Part shown: piece after piece, positions 1 to 7,646 of the stretch
Layout: each line of letters begins with the position of its first letter
Position numbering within the stretch: the stretch's first letter is position 1
NCBI GenBank assembly: GCA_937983075.1
Contig: CALKAQ010000167.1
Span: 1 to 22,167 of the forward strand
Source of the DNA: an uncultured bacterium
GTDB taxonomy: Bacteria > Bacillota > Limnochordia > DTU080 > JAAYLA01
Reading direction: 5' to 3'
DNA: 22,167 nt
Made by a program: the position numbers and the translations under genes
Notes under the pieces: generated by a model
The model's database searches: none
The model's input: the letters and a program-made list of their open reading frames with translations, nothing else
What the model was told of the DNA's origin: nothing

Positions 1-1355
1 CCGATCGCCTGGCGGCCGAAGGACACGACATCGTCGTCATCGACAAAAACCCGCTCCAGCTGCAAGAAGTAGCGGCTCACCTCGATGTCATGACGATCGT
101 CGGCAACGGAGCCAATCCGGCGGTTTTGGAGCAGGCGAACGTACAAGACTGTGATTTGATGATCGCGGTCACCGAAATCGATGAAGTGAACATGATCGCT
201 TGTATGGCGGCCAAGCAATACGGTGTCGACACGTGTGTGGCTCGCATTCGCAATCCCGAATATACCGCTGACCACCGACGCAGCTTGCCGCTCTCACGGC
301 TCGGCGTCGATTTGGCCATCGATCCGGAGCGCCTTGCGGCCGAGGAAATCACCCGCCTCATCCGCATTCCCTTGACAACCGAGGTGGAATCCTTTGCCGG
401 AGGTCGCATCAGCATCATCGGACTCAAGGTGGATCCCGACGCGCCGATCATCGGCAAACCATTGAGCGAAACACGGCTGCCTCATCTTCTCATCGCCGCG
501 CTCATCCGGGACGATGACGTGATCATTCCCAAAGGCAGCGACAGCATTCAGGCGGCCGATCAAATCTTCGTCATCGGACGAACCGAAAGCTTTCATGCCG
601 CTCGGCCCCTTTTGTTCGGCCCGAGCCTGCAAATCAGAAGAGTTGCGATATTGGGGGCGGGCCGCATCGGCGTGTCGCTGGCGCAAAGTTTAAGCGCCAA
701 GGGCAAACATCGGCTCGACGTCATCGTCATCGAACGTGACGCCGAACAGGCCAGCCAGGCCGCCCAAAGTCTGCCGCACGCACTTGTCATCCACGGCGAC
801 GGCACGAAAATCGATGTGCTGCGCGAAGAAGGCATCGATGAAGTTGACGCTTTTGTCGCGGTATCCGGCGAAGACCATACCAATCTGCTGAGCACCATGC
901 TTGCCAAACAGCTCGGCGTCAAAGAGGTCATCACCGAAATTTCCCGTGCCGACTATGTACCTTTGGCGCAAAAAGCCGGCGCCGACGCCGTTGTTGTGCC
1001 CCGACTGCTTGCGGCAAGCGCAATTTTGCGCTTTGTCCGGCCAAGCCAGGTGCTCTCGATGATGATGTTGGAAGAGGGCCGAGTTGAAGCGTTGGTGATG
1101 GAGCCGACGCCCGACGCTCCCGTGGTCGATCGCCCGCTCCGGGAGATCCGGTTTCCAGACGGCGCCATTGTCGGAGCCATTTTACACTCCGCAGGCCATG
1201 CTGCCGCCGAACCCGAAATTGCACGGGGAGACACGATCATTCGCGCCGGCGATCAAGTGGTCGTGTTCAGCCTGCCGGAGGTCGTCGGCAAGGTCAACCG
1301 CTTTTTCGGCGGAAGCGGCCAACTACCGCAGCGAAGCAAGAGGCTTGACGCATGA
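1..1355 (+). CDS. trkA: Trk potassium uptake system regulatory subunit TrkA (5' partial)
   Basis: TrkA is the cytosolic nucleotide-binding subunit that gates the TrkH potassium channel. The reading frame is open from base 3, so the gene begins outside the window. The 450 residues visible lack only about 15-20 N-terminal residues, including the first GxGxxG loop. The protein is a tandem of two RCK units. The first Rossmann fold is represented by VVIDKNP and GNGAN; a TrkA-C domain follows. A second Rossmann fold carries GAGRIG near the middle of the protein, the acidic strand end VIVIERD and the GDGT loop, and a second TrkA-C domain ends the protein. This double layout is that of classical TrkA rather than the single-RCK KtrA. 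The stop overlaps the trkH start as ATGA, so the two are translationally coupled. Confidence 0.95.
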   Translation, partial: DRLAAEGHDIVVIDKNPLQLQEVAAHLDVMTIVGNGANPAVLEQANVQDCDLMIAVTEIDEVNMIACMAAKQYGVDTCVARIRNPEYTADHRRSLPLSRLGVDLAIDPERLAAEEITRLIRIPLTTEVESFAGGRISIIGLKVDPDAPIIGKPLSETRLPHLLIAALIRDDDVIIPKGSDSIQAADQIFVIGRTESFHAARPLLFGPSLQIRRVAILGAGRIGVSLAQSLSAKGKHRLDVIVIERDAEQASQAAQSLPHALVIHGDGTKIDVLREEGIDEVDAFVAVSGEDHTNLLSTMLAKQLGVKEVITEISRADYVPLAQKAGADAVVVPRLLAASAILRFVRPSQVLSMMMLEEGRVEALVMEPTPDAPVVDRPLREIRFPDGAIVGAILHSAGHAAAEPEIARGDTIIRAGDQVVVFSLPEVVGKVNRFFGGSGQLPQRSKRLDA

Positions 1356-2845
1356 ACTACCGCTTGGTCGGCTCATTTCTGGGCAATTTGCTCATATACC
1401 TTGGACTGCTCATGCTTCTGCCTTGCGCAGTTGCCCTCTTTTTGGGCGAGCACGATGCAGCCGCGTTCCTTTGGTCCGCCGGCGTCACGATGCTGGTCGG
1501 GCTGTTGCTGCGTCAACGTGGCATCACCGAGGAGATCTCCCACCGAGACGCATTCGCCATGGTCACCGTCGGCTGGCTTTCCGTAGCCGTTTTTGGCTCG
1601 CTGCCGTTTCAGCTGGCGGGCACGTTCGCCCCCACCCTATCAGGCTGGGTGGACGGATTCTTCGAAGCGATGTCCGGTGTCACAACAACCGGTGCCACCG
1701 TAATCACCGATCTGACGGCACAGCCGCACGGCATTTTGCTGTGGCGCAGTTTCCTCCAATGGCTCGGCGGCATGGGCTTCATTGTGCTTTCCATTGCGAT
1801 TTTGCCCAAGTTGGGCGTCGGCGGCATGGAGCTTTTTAAAGCCGAAATTCCTTCGCCCATTCCTGAACGCCTGCGTCCGCGCATTCGTCAAACCGCTTTG
1901 ATTTTGTGGAAAATCTACGTCGCCTTGACGGTTATTTTGTTTGTATTGCTGTGGCTCGCCGGCATGAACGTGTTTGACGCCATTCTTCACGCCTTGTCGA
2001 CCATGCCGACCGGCGGATTTTCGAATTATACCTCGAGCGAAGCGGTGTTAAAGAATGGGTGGATCGAAGCCATTTTGGTCGTTTTCATGATTTTGGGCGG
2101 GATCAACTTTTCCCTGTACTATCGGGCGCAGACGGCACGTCATTGGCGCGACCTGTTTTGGAATGAAGAGCTGCGTGCCTACCTCGGCATCATCGTAGTT
2201 GGCACGGCGCTGATCACGCTGAACTTGTGGCGCCACGGAACCATGGTGTGGTGGGAGGCGATTCGGCACGGACTTTTCCACGTCGTGTCGGTGACGACGA
2301 CGACCGGCTTCGTCACCGAAAACTACGACCTTTGGCCGGCTTTCGCCACGGCCGTATTATTCTTGTTGATGTTTTCGGGTGGGATGGCCGGATCGACGAG
2401 CGGATCGATTAAAGTGCTGCGCCACCTGATCGTCGTCAAACATATTGCCCGGGAAATACTGCGCCTGCTGCATCCCCGTTCCATTCGGACCGTCACCATT
2501 GGGGATCAGACGATCGATGAGCGGGTGATCAGCGGTGTCATCAGCTTTGTCCTGCTGTTCTTGCTGCTTTTCGGGATTGGGACGGCGTTCATGACAACGC
2601 AAGGGCTTGATTTGCGCAGTGCGGCGGCCGCCACCGCTGCCATGCTGACCAATGTCGGCCCCGGCCTCGGCATGGTCGGACCCGTTGAAAATTACGCGTT
2701 CATTCCTTCCGGCGGCAAGCTGTTCTTAAGCTTTTTGATGCTCACCGGCCGCCTTGAAATTTACGGTGTTTTAGTATTGCTGCTGCCGGCTGCATGGGAA
2801 CCGAGCCGACGCAAACGTGAGACGCCGCGCCGGCCCGGTGGTTAA
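1352..2845 (+). CDS. trkH: Trk potassium uptake channel subunit TrkH
   Basis: This 497-residue integral membrane protein is the ion-conducting subunit of a Trk/Ktr-type potassium uptake system. Four pore-loop selectivity-filter segments are visible in order: TTTGAT at residues 111-116, PTGGF near 219-223, TTTGF near 316-320 and NVGPGLG at 434-440. Each holds the conserved filter glycine, and hydrophobic helices lie between them. The length fits TrkH (about 480-500 residues) better than KtrB (about 450). Its start overlaps the trkA stop by four bases (ATGA), which argues for a trkAH operon. The C-terminal tail is basic and proline-rich. The gene converges on panD, with 192 bp between them. Confidence 0.95.
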   Translation: MNYRLVGSFLGNLLIYLGLLMLLPCAVALFLGEHDAAAFLWSAGVTMLVGLLLRQRGITEEISHRDAFAMVTVGWLSVAVFGSLPFQLAGTFAPTLSGWVDGFFEAMSGVTTTGATVITDLTAQPHGILLWRSFLQWLGGMGFIVLSIAILPKLGVGGMELFKAEIPSPIPERLRPRIRQTALILWKIYVALTVILFVLLWLAGMNVFDAILHALSTMPTGGFSNYTSSEAVLKNGWIEAILVVFMILGGINFSLYYRAQTARHWRDLFWNEELRAYLGIIVVGTALITLNLWRHGTMVWWEAIRHGLFHVVSVTTTTGFVTENYDLWPAFATAVLFLLMFSGGMAGSTSGSIKVLRHLIVVKHIAREILRLLHPRSIRTVTIGDQTIDERVISGVISFVLLFLLLFGIGTAFMTTQGLDLRSAAAATAAMLTNVGPGLGMVGPVENYAFIPSGGKLFLSFLMLTGRLEIYGVLVLLLPAAWEPSRRKRETPRRPGG

Positions 2846-2968
2846 CTTCCATTACGACGCTCGCCGCTCACGCGGAGCCACTGCTTGAGGCGGTTCCATC
2901 GGTCCACTGGCCGACCAAACCCCAACCCATGTCAAAATCGACAAACTAGTCAGACAAACATAGGTACA

Positions 2969-2988
2969 CCTCCCAAAACGTTGGGAGG
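2969..2988. terminator. Hairpin between convergent trkH and panD, possible bidirectional terminator
   Basis: A perfect 8-bp inverted repeat, CCTCCCAA and TTGGGAGG, encloses a 4-base loop (AACG). It lies between the 3' ends of trkH and panD, about 120 bp past the trkH stop and about 50 bp past the panD stop. Neither strand has a clear T tract after the stem, so an intrinsic terminator is plausible by position and stem strength but not certain. The rest of the 192-bp gap shows no other feature I can support. Confidence 0.45.
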
Positions 2989-3037
2989 CAAATCATTCCA
3001 TGGAGGAAGTTGGATGAGATTAAACTCAGCGCCGCCT

Positions 3038-3400
3038 TTATGCTTCGGCAGCCGGCACCGGTCGGTTGCTTTCGTCGACGAACACGACGCTCGGTCGGTG
3101 TGTACGCGCTTCTTCGTCGCTCATCATGACATAGTTCATAATGATGACCAAATCGCCCGGTTCGGCCAAACGGGCGGCGGCTCCGTTGATGATTACGTCG
3201 CCGGAATTGCGTTCGCCTTCAATGACGTACGTTTCGAAGCGGGCACCGTTGTTGATGTTGACGACTTGCACTTGCTCATACGGCAAGATATCGGCCTGCT
3301 CCAGCAGGACCGGATCGATGGTGATGCTTCCGACATAGTGAAGATTCGCGTCCGTCACCCGGGCGCGGTGAATCTTCCCTTTACACATGATGCGCAGCAC
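3038..3400 (-). CDS. panD: Aspartate 1-decarboxylase (PanD proenzyme), GTG start
   Basis: PanD decarboxylates L-aspartate to beta-alanine, which PanC then joins to pantoate. The proenzyme cleaves itself between Gly24 and Ser25 to create a pyruvoyl group. With the GTG start at 3400 the protein is 120 residues and the GS cleavage pair (context LHYVGSITID) falls exactly at 24-25, as in the family. A GAGGTGG ribosome binding site lies five bases upstream. An in-frame ATG at 3427 would add nine residues and move the cleavage site, so GTG is preferred. NNGARFETYVI, NGAAARLAEPGD and the C-terminal ARTHRP are also typical. The gene is last in the pan cluster, 45 bp after the panC stop. Confidence 0.95.
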   Translation of the reverse strand: MLRIMCKGKIHRARVTDANLHYVGSITIDPVLLEQADILPYEQVQVVNINNGARFETYVIEGERNSGDVIINGAAARLAEPGDLVIIMNYVMMSDEEARTHRPSVVFVDESNRPVPAAEA

Positions 3401-3445
3401 GGTATCCACCTCAAAAACGAGTTCCAAATGATGCTGAAAACGGCA

Positions 3446-4321
3446 TTACGTTTGCGGCACGGCCAGCGGAATATTGTCGATGAGTCGAGTGCTGCCGATA
3501 TAGATCGCCCCGACAAGAACAATGTTTCCTTCTACATAGCTTATCGTTCGGAACGTCGCCTCGTCAACGACGTCCACATAATCGATCCGGGCCAGAGGCT
3601 CGCTTTGAATGCGCTCAATCATGAGACGGCGCACGTTCTCGGCATCTCGCTCACCCGCCCGAACGGCATCAGCCCCCGCCTGAAGCGCCTGGTACAAAAT
3701 CGGCGCCGCCTGCCGCTCTTCCGGGGACAAATAGCTGTTGCGCGAGCTCATGGCTAGTCCATCCGCTTCGCGCGCTGTCGGGCAGCGGACAATGCGGACG
3801 GGAAAGGACAAGTCGGCGACCATCCGTTCAATCACCGCCGCCTGCTGGGCATCTTTTTGGCCGAAATATGCGACGTCGGGCTGCACGATGTTGAACAGCT
3901 TGGCGACGACCGTGGCAACACCGCGGAAATGCCCGGGACGGGAAGCGCCGCAAAGCCCAGCCGTCAACTCTTCGACATCGACGAACGTAAGCTGCTGCCT
4001 CGGGTACATTTCACGCACCGAGGGGGCGAAAACCAAGTCGGCACCGCACTCTTGCACGACTTGAACGTCCGCTTCGAGCGTGCGTGGATACCGGTCCAAA
4101 TCTTCGTTCGGTCCGAACTGCAGCGGATTGACAAAAATGCTGACGACGGTGGCGTCTTGTTGTGCCACCGAGGTCCGAATCAGCGATGCATGTCCTTCGT
4201 GCAAAGCGCCCATCGTCGGAACGAATCCGATGGTACGCCCCGCCTTGCGCGCTGCGTCGATCCATTGCCGCACCTCAGCAATTGTATGAACAACCGTCAC
4301 CTTGTCAGGCTTCGCCGTCAT
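3446..4321 (-). CDS. panC: Pantothenate synthetase (pantoate-beta-alanine ligase)
   Basis: PanC condenses pantoate with beta-alanine, using ATP through a pantoyl-adenylate intermediate, to make pantothenate. The 291-residue protein has the family's nucleotidyl-transferase signatures: the HIGH-type motif PTMGALHEGH at 35-44, SIFVNPLQFGPNEDLDRYPR at 61-80, GHFRGV at about 130-135 and the KMSKS-like segment GLAMSSRNSYLSP at 188-200. Length is normal for the family. Its ATG overlaps the panB stop (ATGA), so panB and panC are translationally coupled. Beta-alanine comes from panD immediately downstream. Confidence 0.97.
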   Translation of the reverse strand: MTAKPDKVTVVHTIAEVRQWIDAARKAGRTIGFVPTMGALHEGHASLIRTSVAQQDATVVSIFVNPLQFGPNEDLDRYPRTLEADVQVVQECGADLVFAPSVREMYPRQQLTFVDVEELTAGLCGASRPGHFRGVATVVAKLFNIVQPDVAYFGQKDAQQAAVIERMVADLSFPVRIVRCPTAREADGLAMSSRNSYLSPEERQAAPILYQALQAGADAVRAGERDAENVRRLMIERIQSEPLARIDYVDVVDEATFRTISYVEGNIVLVGAIYIGSTRLIDNIPLAVPQT

Positions 4322-5199
4322 GATCCACTCTCCGCTTGATCGTCCACTTTCTCGTCAACCGAACCGATGCTGTGCTCCGCCGCCGGAAACGCCCCGGATA
4401 CGACATCGGCGATGTACCGCTGCACGGCCGTTTCGATTTCTGTCCCGATCGCCGCGTATTGTTTGACGAAGCGCGGCTTCAATTCATCGAACATGCCGAG
4501 CATGTCTTGCGTGACCAACACCTGGCCGTCGCATGCCGGGCCCGCGCCGATGCCGATCGTCGGAATGGAGACCGCCTCGGTGATCCGTCGCCCGAGGGAT
4601 GCCGGGATGAGCTCGAGCACAATGCTGAACGCGCCGGCGGCTTCCAACGCTTTCGCATCGGCGATCAGCCTTTCGGCCTCCGCCTCGGTTTTGCCCTGCA
4701 CGCGAAACCCGCCCATTTGGTGCACGGACTGGGGCGTCATGCCGAGATGGCCCATCACCGGGATGCCCGCTTCGACGAGCCGGCGCACCGCTGCCGCGAT
4801 CGGCCGCCCGCCTTCCAGCTTGACGGCATCGGCGCCGCCTTCCTGCATCAGACGGCCCGCATTGAGCAGAGCTTGCTCGGGCGATACCTCGTAGGTCAAA
4901 AACGGCATGTCGGCAACGAGCAGCGCCCGCTTGACACCACGGCGCACCGCCGCCGTATGGTGGACCATTTGATCGAGCGTGACGGGCACCGTCGTGTCGT
5001 AGCCAAGGGCGACCATTCCCATGGAATCACCGACGAGAATGACGTCCACTCCGCTCCGGTCGAGAATCCGGGCCAACGTGTAGTCATAGGCGGTGAGCGC
5101 CGTTATCTTTTCACCGCGTTTTTTCTTCTCCATGAGATGCGAAATGCGTACCCGCTTTGGCGCCACGTTGGCGACATGATGTTGCTGCATGCCCATCAT
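4318..5199 (-). CDS. panB: 3-methyl-2-oxobutanoate hydroxymethyltransferase (ketopantoate hydroxymethyltransferase)
   Basis: PanB adds a hydroxymethyl group from 5,10-methylene-tetrahydrofolate to alpha-ketoisovalerate, giving ketopantoate, the first committed step of pantothenate synthesis. Family motifs are clear: TALTAYDYT, the metal-binding VGDSMGM, DMPF, VKLEGG, GHLGMTPQS and IGIGAG. The length of 293 residues is normal apart from a slightly long polar tail. Three ATGs compete as start. The one at 5199 overlaps the upstream stop as ATGA. The one at 5190 is better spaced (nine bases) from the AGAGAGG ribosome binding site. The stop overlaps panC. Confidence 0.96.
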   Translation of the reverse strand: MMGMQQHHVANVAPKRVRISHLMEKKKRGEKITALTAYDYTLARILDRSGVDVILVGDSMGMVALGYDTTVPVTLDQMVHHTAAVRRGVKRALLVADMPFLTYEVSPEQALLNAGRLMQEGGADAVKLEGGRPIAAAVRRLVEAGIPVMGHLGMTPQSVHQMGGFRVQGKTEAEAERLIADAKALEAAGAFSIVLELIPASLGRRITEAVSIPTIGIGAGPACDGQVLVTQDMLGMFDELKPRFVKQYAAIGTEIETAVQRYIADVVSGAFPAAEHSIGSVDEKVDDQAESGS

Positions 5200-6170
5200 C
5201 CTCTCTGTGCACCGTCGGCTCCGGTTCGGATGCCGGTCGGTCCATCCAACAGCTTGCGCAGTGCCAGGGCAGTTTCCGCCGCGATGCTCCCTTTCGCCGA
5301 AGCGAGCTCGACGGCGGCGCCGCCCAGTATACGATACATCGCCTCCACCTGCGGATCAACACGTGCCGCCCGCATGGCCTCGAGATGGCGCTGCACCGTT
5401 GCTGCGTCTCCCCGCTCAATCGGTCCGGTCAAAGCGTCCGGCAAGCCCATTTGAACGGCATTGTCCAAACTTCCCCGCATCAGCGGCACGAGAGCTTCGA
5501 ATGCCTTGGCCGCCGGTATCCCCGCGGCTTCGTACAGCCGGGTCGCCATGTGCAACAGCACCGCCAAGTAATTGGAGGCAACACACGCTGCGGCGTGGTA
5601 AAGCGCTTTACGGCTCGGCTCGATTTCCAACACGATGCCTTCTAAATCGGCCACGACACGCCGACCCCAGGCGACCGCCGCGGGATCGCCTTCCAGCCCC
5701 CAGGCGATGCCTCGCAGCGAGTCCACCGCCGCAGCAGCGGCGAACGACTGATTCGGATGCAGCGAAGCGACCGCAAAACCGACCGTCCGCAGCGGTTCGA
5801 GCTCCTCTGCCGGCAATGCGCCGCTCAGATGAAACGCCGCTCGTTCGCCGCGATGGCGCCGCGCGCTCGGCAGCTGTGCCATAAGCTCTGCCAGTTCCGT
5901 CGCCACAGCCCGAATCGCACGGTCGGGTGTCGCAACGAACAACAGCTGCGCCTGCTGCAAGACGGCCGTTTTCTCGGCGTCCGCGACCGGCTGCGCCATC
6001 CCGGCGGGCAGCTGCAGCATTTCCACCGCCGCAGCAGCGGCTTGCGCCTCATCCCGTGCGATCACACCCGCCAGCGGATAGCCCGCCACGACGAGCCGGC
6101 GCCCCAACGCCCGGCCTACCCGGCCCGGACCTATGATGGCGAATGCCGGACGCGTGCTGCTCGCCTCCAC
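5196..6170 (-). CDS. Rossmann-like/DUF2520 protein, candidate PanG-type ketopantoate reductase
   Basis: A 324-residue protein with an N-terminal dinucleotide-binding fold (GPGRVG at residues 14-19) and a helical C-terminal half of the DUF2520 type. Characteristic segments are SLHPNQSF and SRKALYHAAACVASNY. The architecture resembles ketopantoate and 6-phosphogluconate reductases. It starts with GTG one base after the aldehyde dehydrogenase stop, and its own stop overlaps panB as ATGA. No panE or ilvC homologue lies in the window, yet panB, panC and panD do, so the missing step is ketopantoate to pantoate. I recall that a non-PanE ketopantoate reductase called PanG has been described in other bacteria; that this protein belongs to that class is inferred from fold and position. 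Confidence 0.8.
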   Translation of the reverse strand: MEASSTRPAFAIIGPGRVGRALGRRLVVAGYPLAGVIARDEAQAAAAAVEMLQLPAGMAQPVADAEKTAVLQQAQLLFVATPDRAIRAVATELAELMAQLPSARRHRGERAAFHLSGALPAEELEPLRTVGFAVASLHPNQSFAAAAAVDSLRGIAWGLEGDPAAVAWGRRVVADLEGIVLEIEPSRKALYHAAACVASNYLAVLLHMATRLYEAAGIPAAKAFEALVPLMRGSLDNAVQMGLPDALTGPIERGDAATVQRHLEAMRAARVDPQVEAMYRILGGAAVELASAKGSIAAETALALRKLLDGPTGIRTGADGAQRG

Positions 6171-6171
6171 C

Positions 6172-7608
6172 TTATTCGCTCCCCTGCAAGTTGAGGACTA
6201 CGGTTTTGAGCACGGTCATTTCTTCCATGGCGTAGCGGGGACCTTCCCGGCCGATGCCGCTTTCCTTCACGCCGCCGTACGGCATGAGATCGGCCCGATA
6301 CGCACACGTGTCATTGATCATGACACCGCCGACTCGCATGCGCTTGGCCGCCGTCATCGCACGCTCCAACGAGGCCGTGAAGACGCCGCCCTGCAGGCCA
6401 TAGCGGGTTTCGTTGGCTTCTTCCAACGCTTCCTCGAGCGAATCGACGGGGTGAAGCGTGACAACCGGACCGAACACTTCCTTGCGGACGAGCTTGTGGT
6501 CTTTGGGCACGTCAACCAGGATGGTCGGCTGAAAACGCGGCGGCACCCAACGGTCGCCGCCGTACACAATTTTTCCGCCGGCCGACAACGCGTCGTTGAC
6601 CCATTGGCCCACCCGCTTGGCTTCACGTTCGTCAATCAGCGGCCCCATGTCGGTTGCCGGATCGGTCGGATCGCCGACGACGATTTCCTTGGTGCGCTCG
6701 ACGAACTTGGGCACAAACGCATCCCACACCTTGCGGTCGATCAAAATGCGCTGCACCGCAATACATACTTGGCCGGCGTTGGTGAATGCGCCCCGGACAC
6801 ATTTTTCCACCGCCAAATCGATGTCAGCGTCGTCGCATATAATTGTAGCTCCGTTACCGCCGAGTTCCAGCGTTGCGGGACGCAAGCCGATTTTCTGCCG
6901 AATCCGCTTGCCGACCTCCACGCTGCCGGTGAACGAATAAAAGGCGATCTGCTCATTTTCCAGCAGCGCTTCCCCCACCCGCTTGCCGCTGCCGATGACC
7001 AAGTTGATGTGGCCGTTCGGCAGCCCCGACTCCGCCAACAGGCGGCACAGCAGCGCTGCCGAAAGCGGTGTGTTCGACGCCGGCTTGAGCACAACCGTGT
7101 TGCCTGCTGCGAGGGCCGGCCCTATCTTGTGGCAAACGAGGTTGAGCGGAAAGTTGAACGGAGTGATCGCCGCGACGACGCCACGCGGCTGCCGCAGCGT
7201 AAAAGCGAGGCGGTTTTCCGAACCGGGTGCCGCATCAATCGGAATCACTTCGCCGTGAATGCGCTTCGCTTCTTCCGCCGACAGGCGCAGCGTCTGACAA
7301 GCCCGGTCTACTTCAACGAGGGCATCTTTCAGCGCCTTGCCGGCCTCTTTGGCGATGGTCAAGGCGGCTTCTTCGCGCATTGCAGCCAGGCGTTCCGCAG
7401 TCTCTAGCAAAATTTCGTAGCGCCTGTACGGCGTCAGTTCGTTCCGCGCGAAAGCCGCCGCAGCCGCTTCCACCGCCCACTCGACGTCACGGGCATCGGC
7501 CTCGGCCGCCGCAGCGAACGGCACCCCCGTGTACTTTTCGATGACGTCCCGGTACTTTGCGGTTTTGACCCATTTGCCGTTGATAAACAGATCGATGTAG
7601 CCCGACAT
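6172..7608 (-). CDS. NAD(P)-dependent aldehyde dehydrogenase
   Basis: A 478-residue member of the aldehyde dehydrogenase superfamily, oxidising an aldehyde to an acid with NAD(P)+. Catalytic features are intact: Asn152 in TPFNFPLN, Lys175 in LKPAS, the FTGS loop, general base Glu248 in LELGGN and nucleophile Cys282 in GQVCIAVQR. The C-terminal part has EVFGPV and MPYGGVKESGIGREG. LELGGNG and the INDTCAYRADLMPYGG region look more like the lactaldehyde/glyceraldehyde-type branch than betaine aldehyde dehydrogenases, but substrate cannot be read from this. The ATG at 7608 is chosen because GGAGGAGG lies about ten bases upstream; the frame is open further upstream, but that part overlaps recD2 and lacks family similarity. 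The gene sits between a RecD2-type helicase gene and the DUF2520 gene. Confidence 0.9.
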   Translation of the reverse strand: MSGYIDLFINGKWVKTAKYRDVIEKYTGVPFAAAAEADARDVEWAVEAAAAAFARNELTPYRRYEILLETAERLAAMREEAALTIAKEAGKALKDALVEVDRACQTLRLSAEEAKRIHGEVIPIDAAPGSENRLAFTLRQPRGVVAAITPFNFPLNLVCHKIGPALAAGNTVVLKPASNTPLSAALLCRLLAESGLPNGHINLVIGSGKRVGEALLENEQIAFYSFTGSVEVGKRIRQKIGLRPATLELGGNGATIICDDADIDLAVEKCVRGAFTNAGQVCIAVQRILIDRKVWDAFVPKFVERTKEIVVGDPTDPATDMGPLIDEREAKRVGQWVNDALSAGGKIVYGGDRWVPPRFQPTILVDVPKDHKLVRKEVFGPVVTLHPVDSLEEALEEANETRYGLQGGVFTASLERAMTAAKRMRVGGVMINDTCAYRADLMPYGGVKESGIGREGPRYAMEEMTVLKTVVLNLQGSE

Positions 7609-7646
7609 GCAGCACTGGCCTCCTCCGACTAGTCCTCCCGTACACT

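Noticed and set aside
2885..3757. 290-codon open frame on the + strand opposite panD and panC
   Set aside because: It lies antisense to two clear enzymes, and its product matches no family. It is a by-product of GC-rich codon use.
4336..5454. 372-codon open frame on the + strand opposite panB
   Set aside because: Antisense to panB and the DUF2520 gene, rich in His, Arg and Asp as expected for a shadow frame, with no recognisable domain.
6133..7407. 424-codon open frame on the + strand opposite the aldehyde dehydrogenase
   Set aside because: The opposite strand encodes a complete aldehyde dehydrogenase with all catalytic residues; the + frame has no family features.
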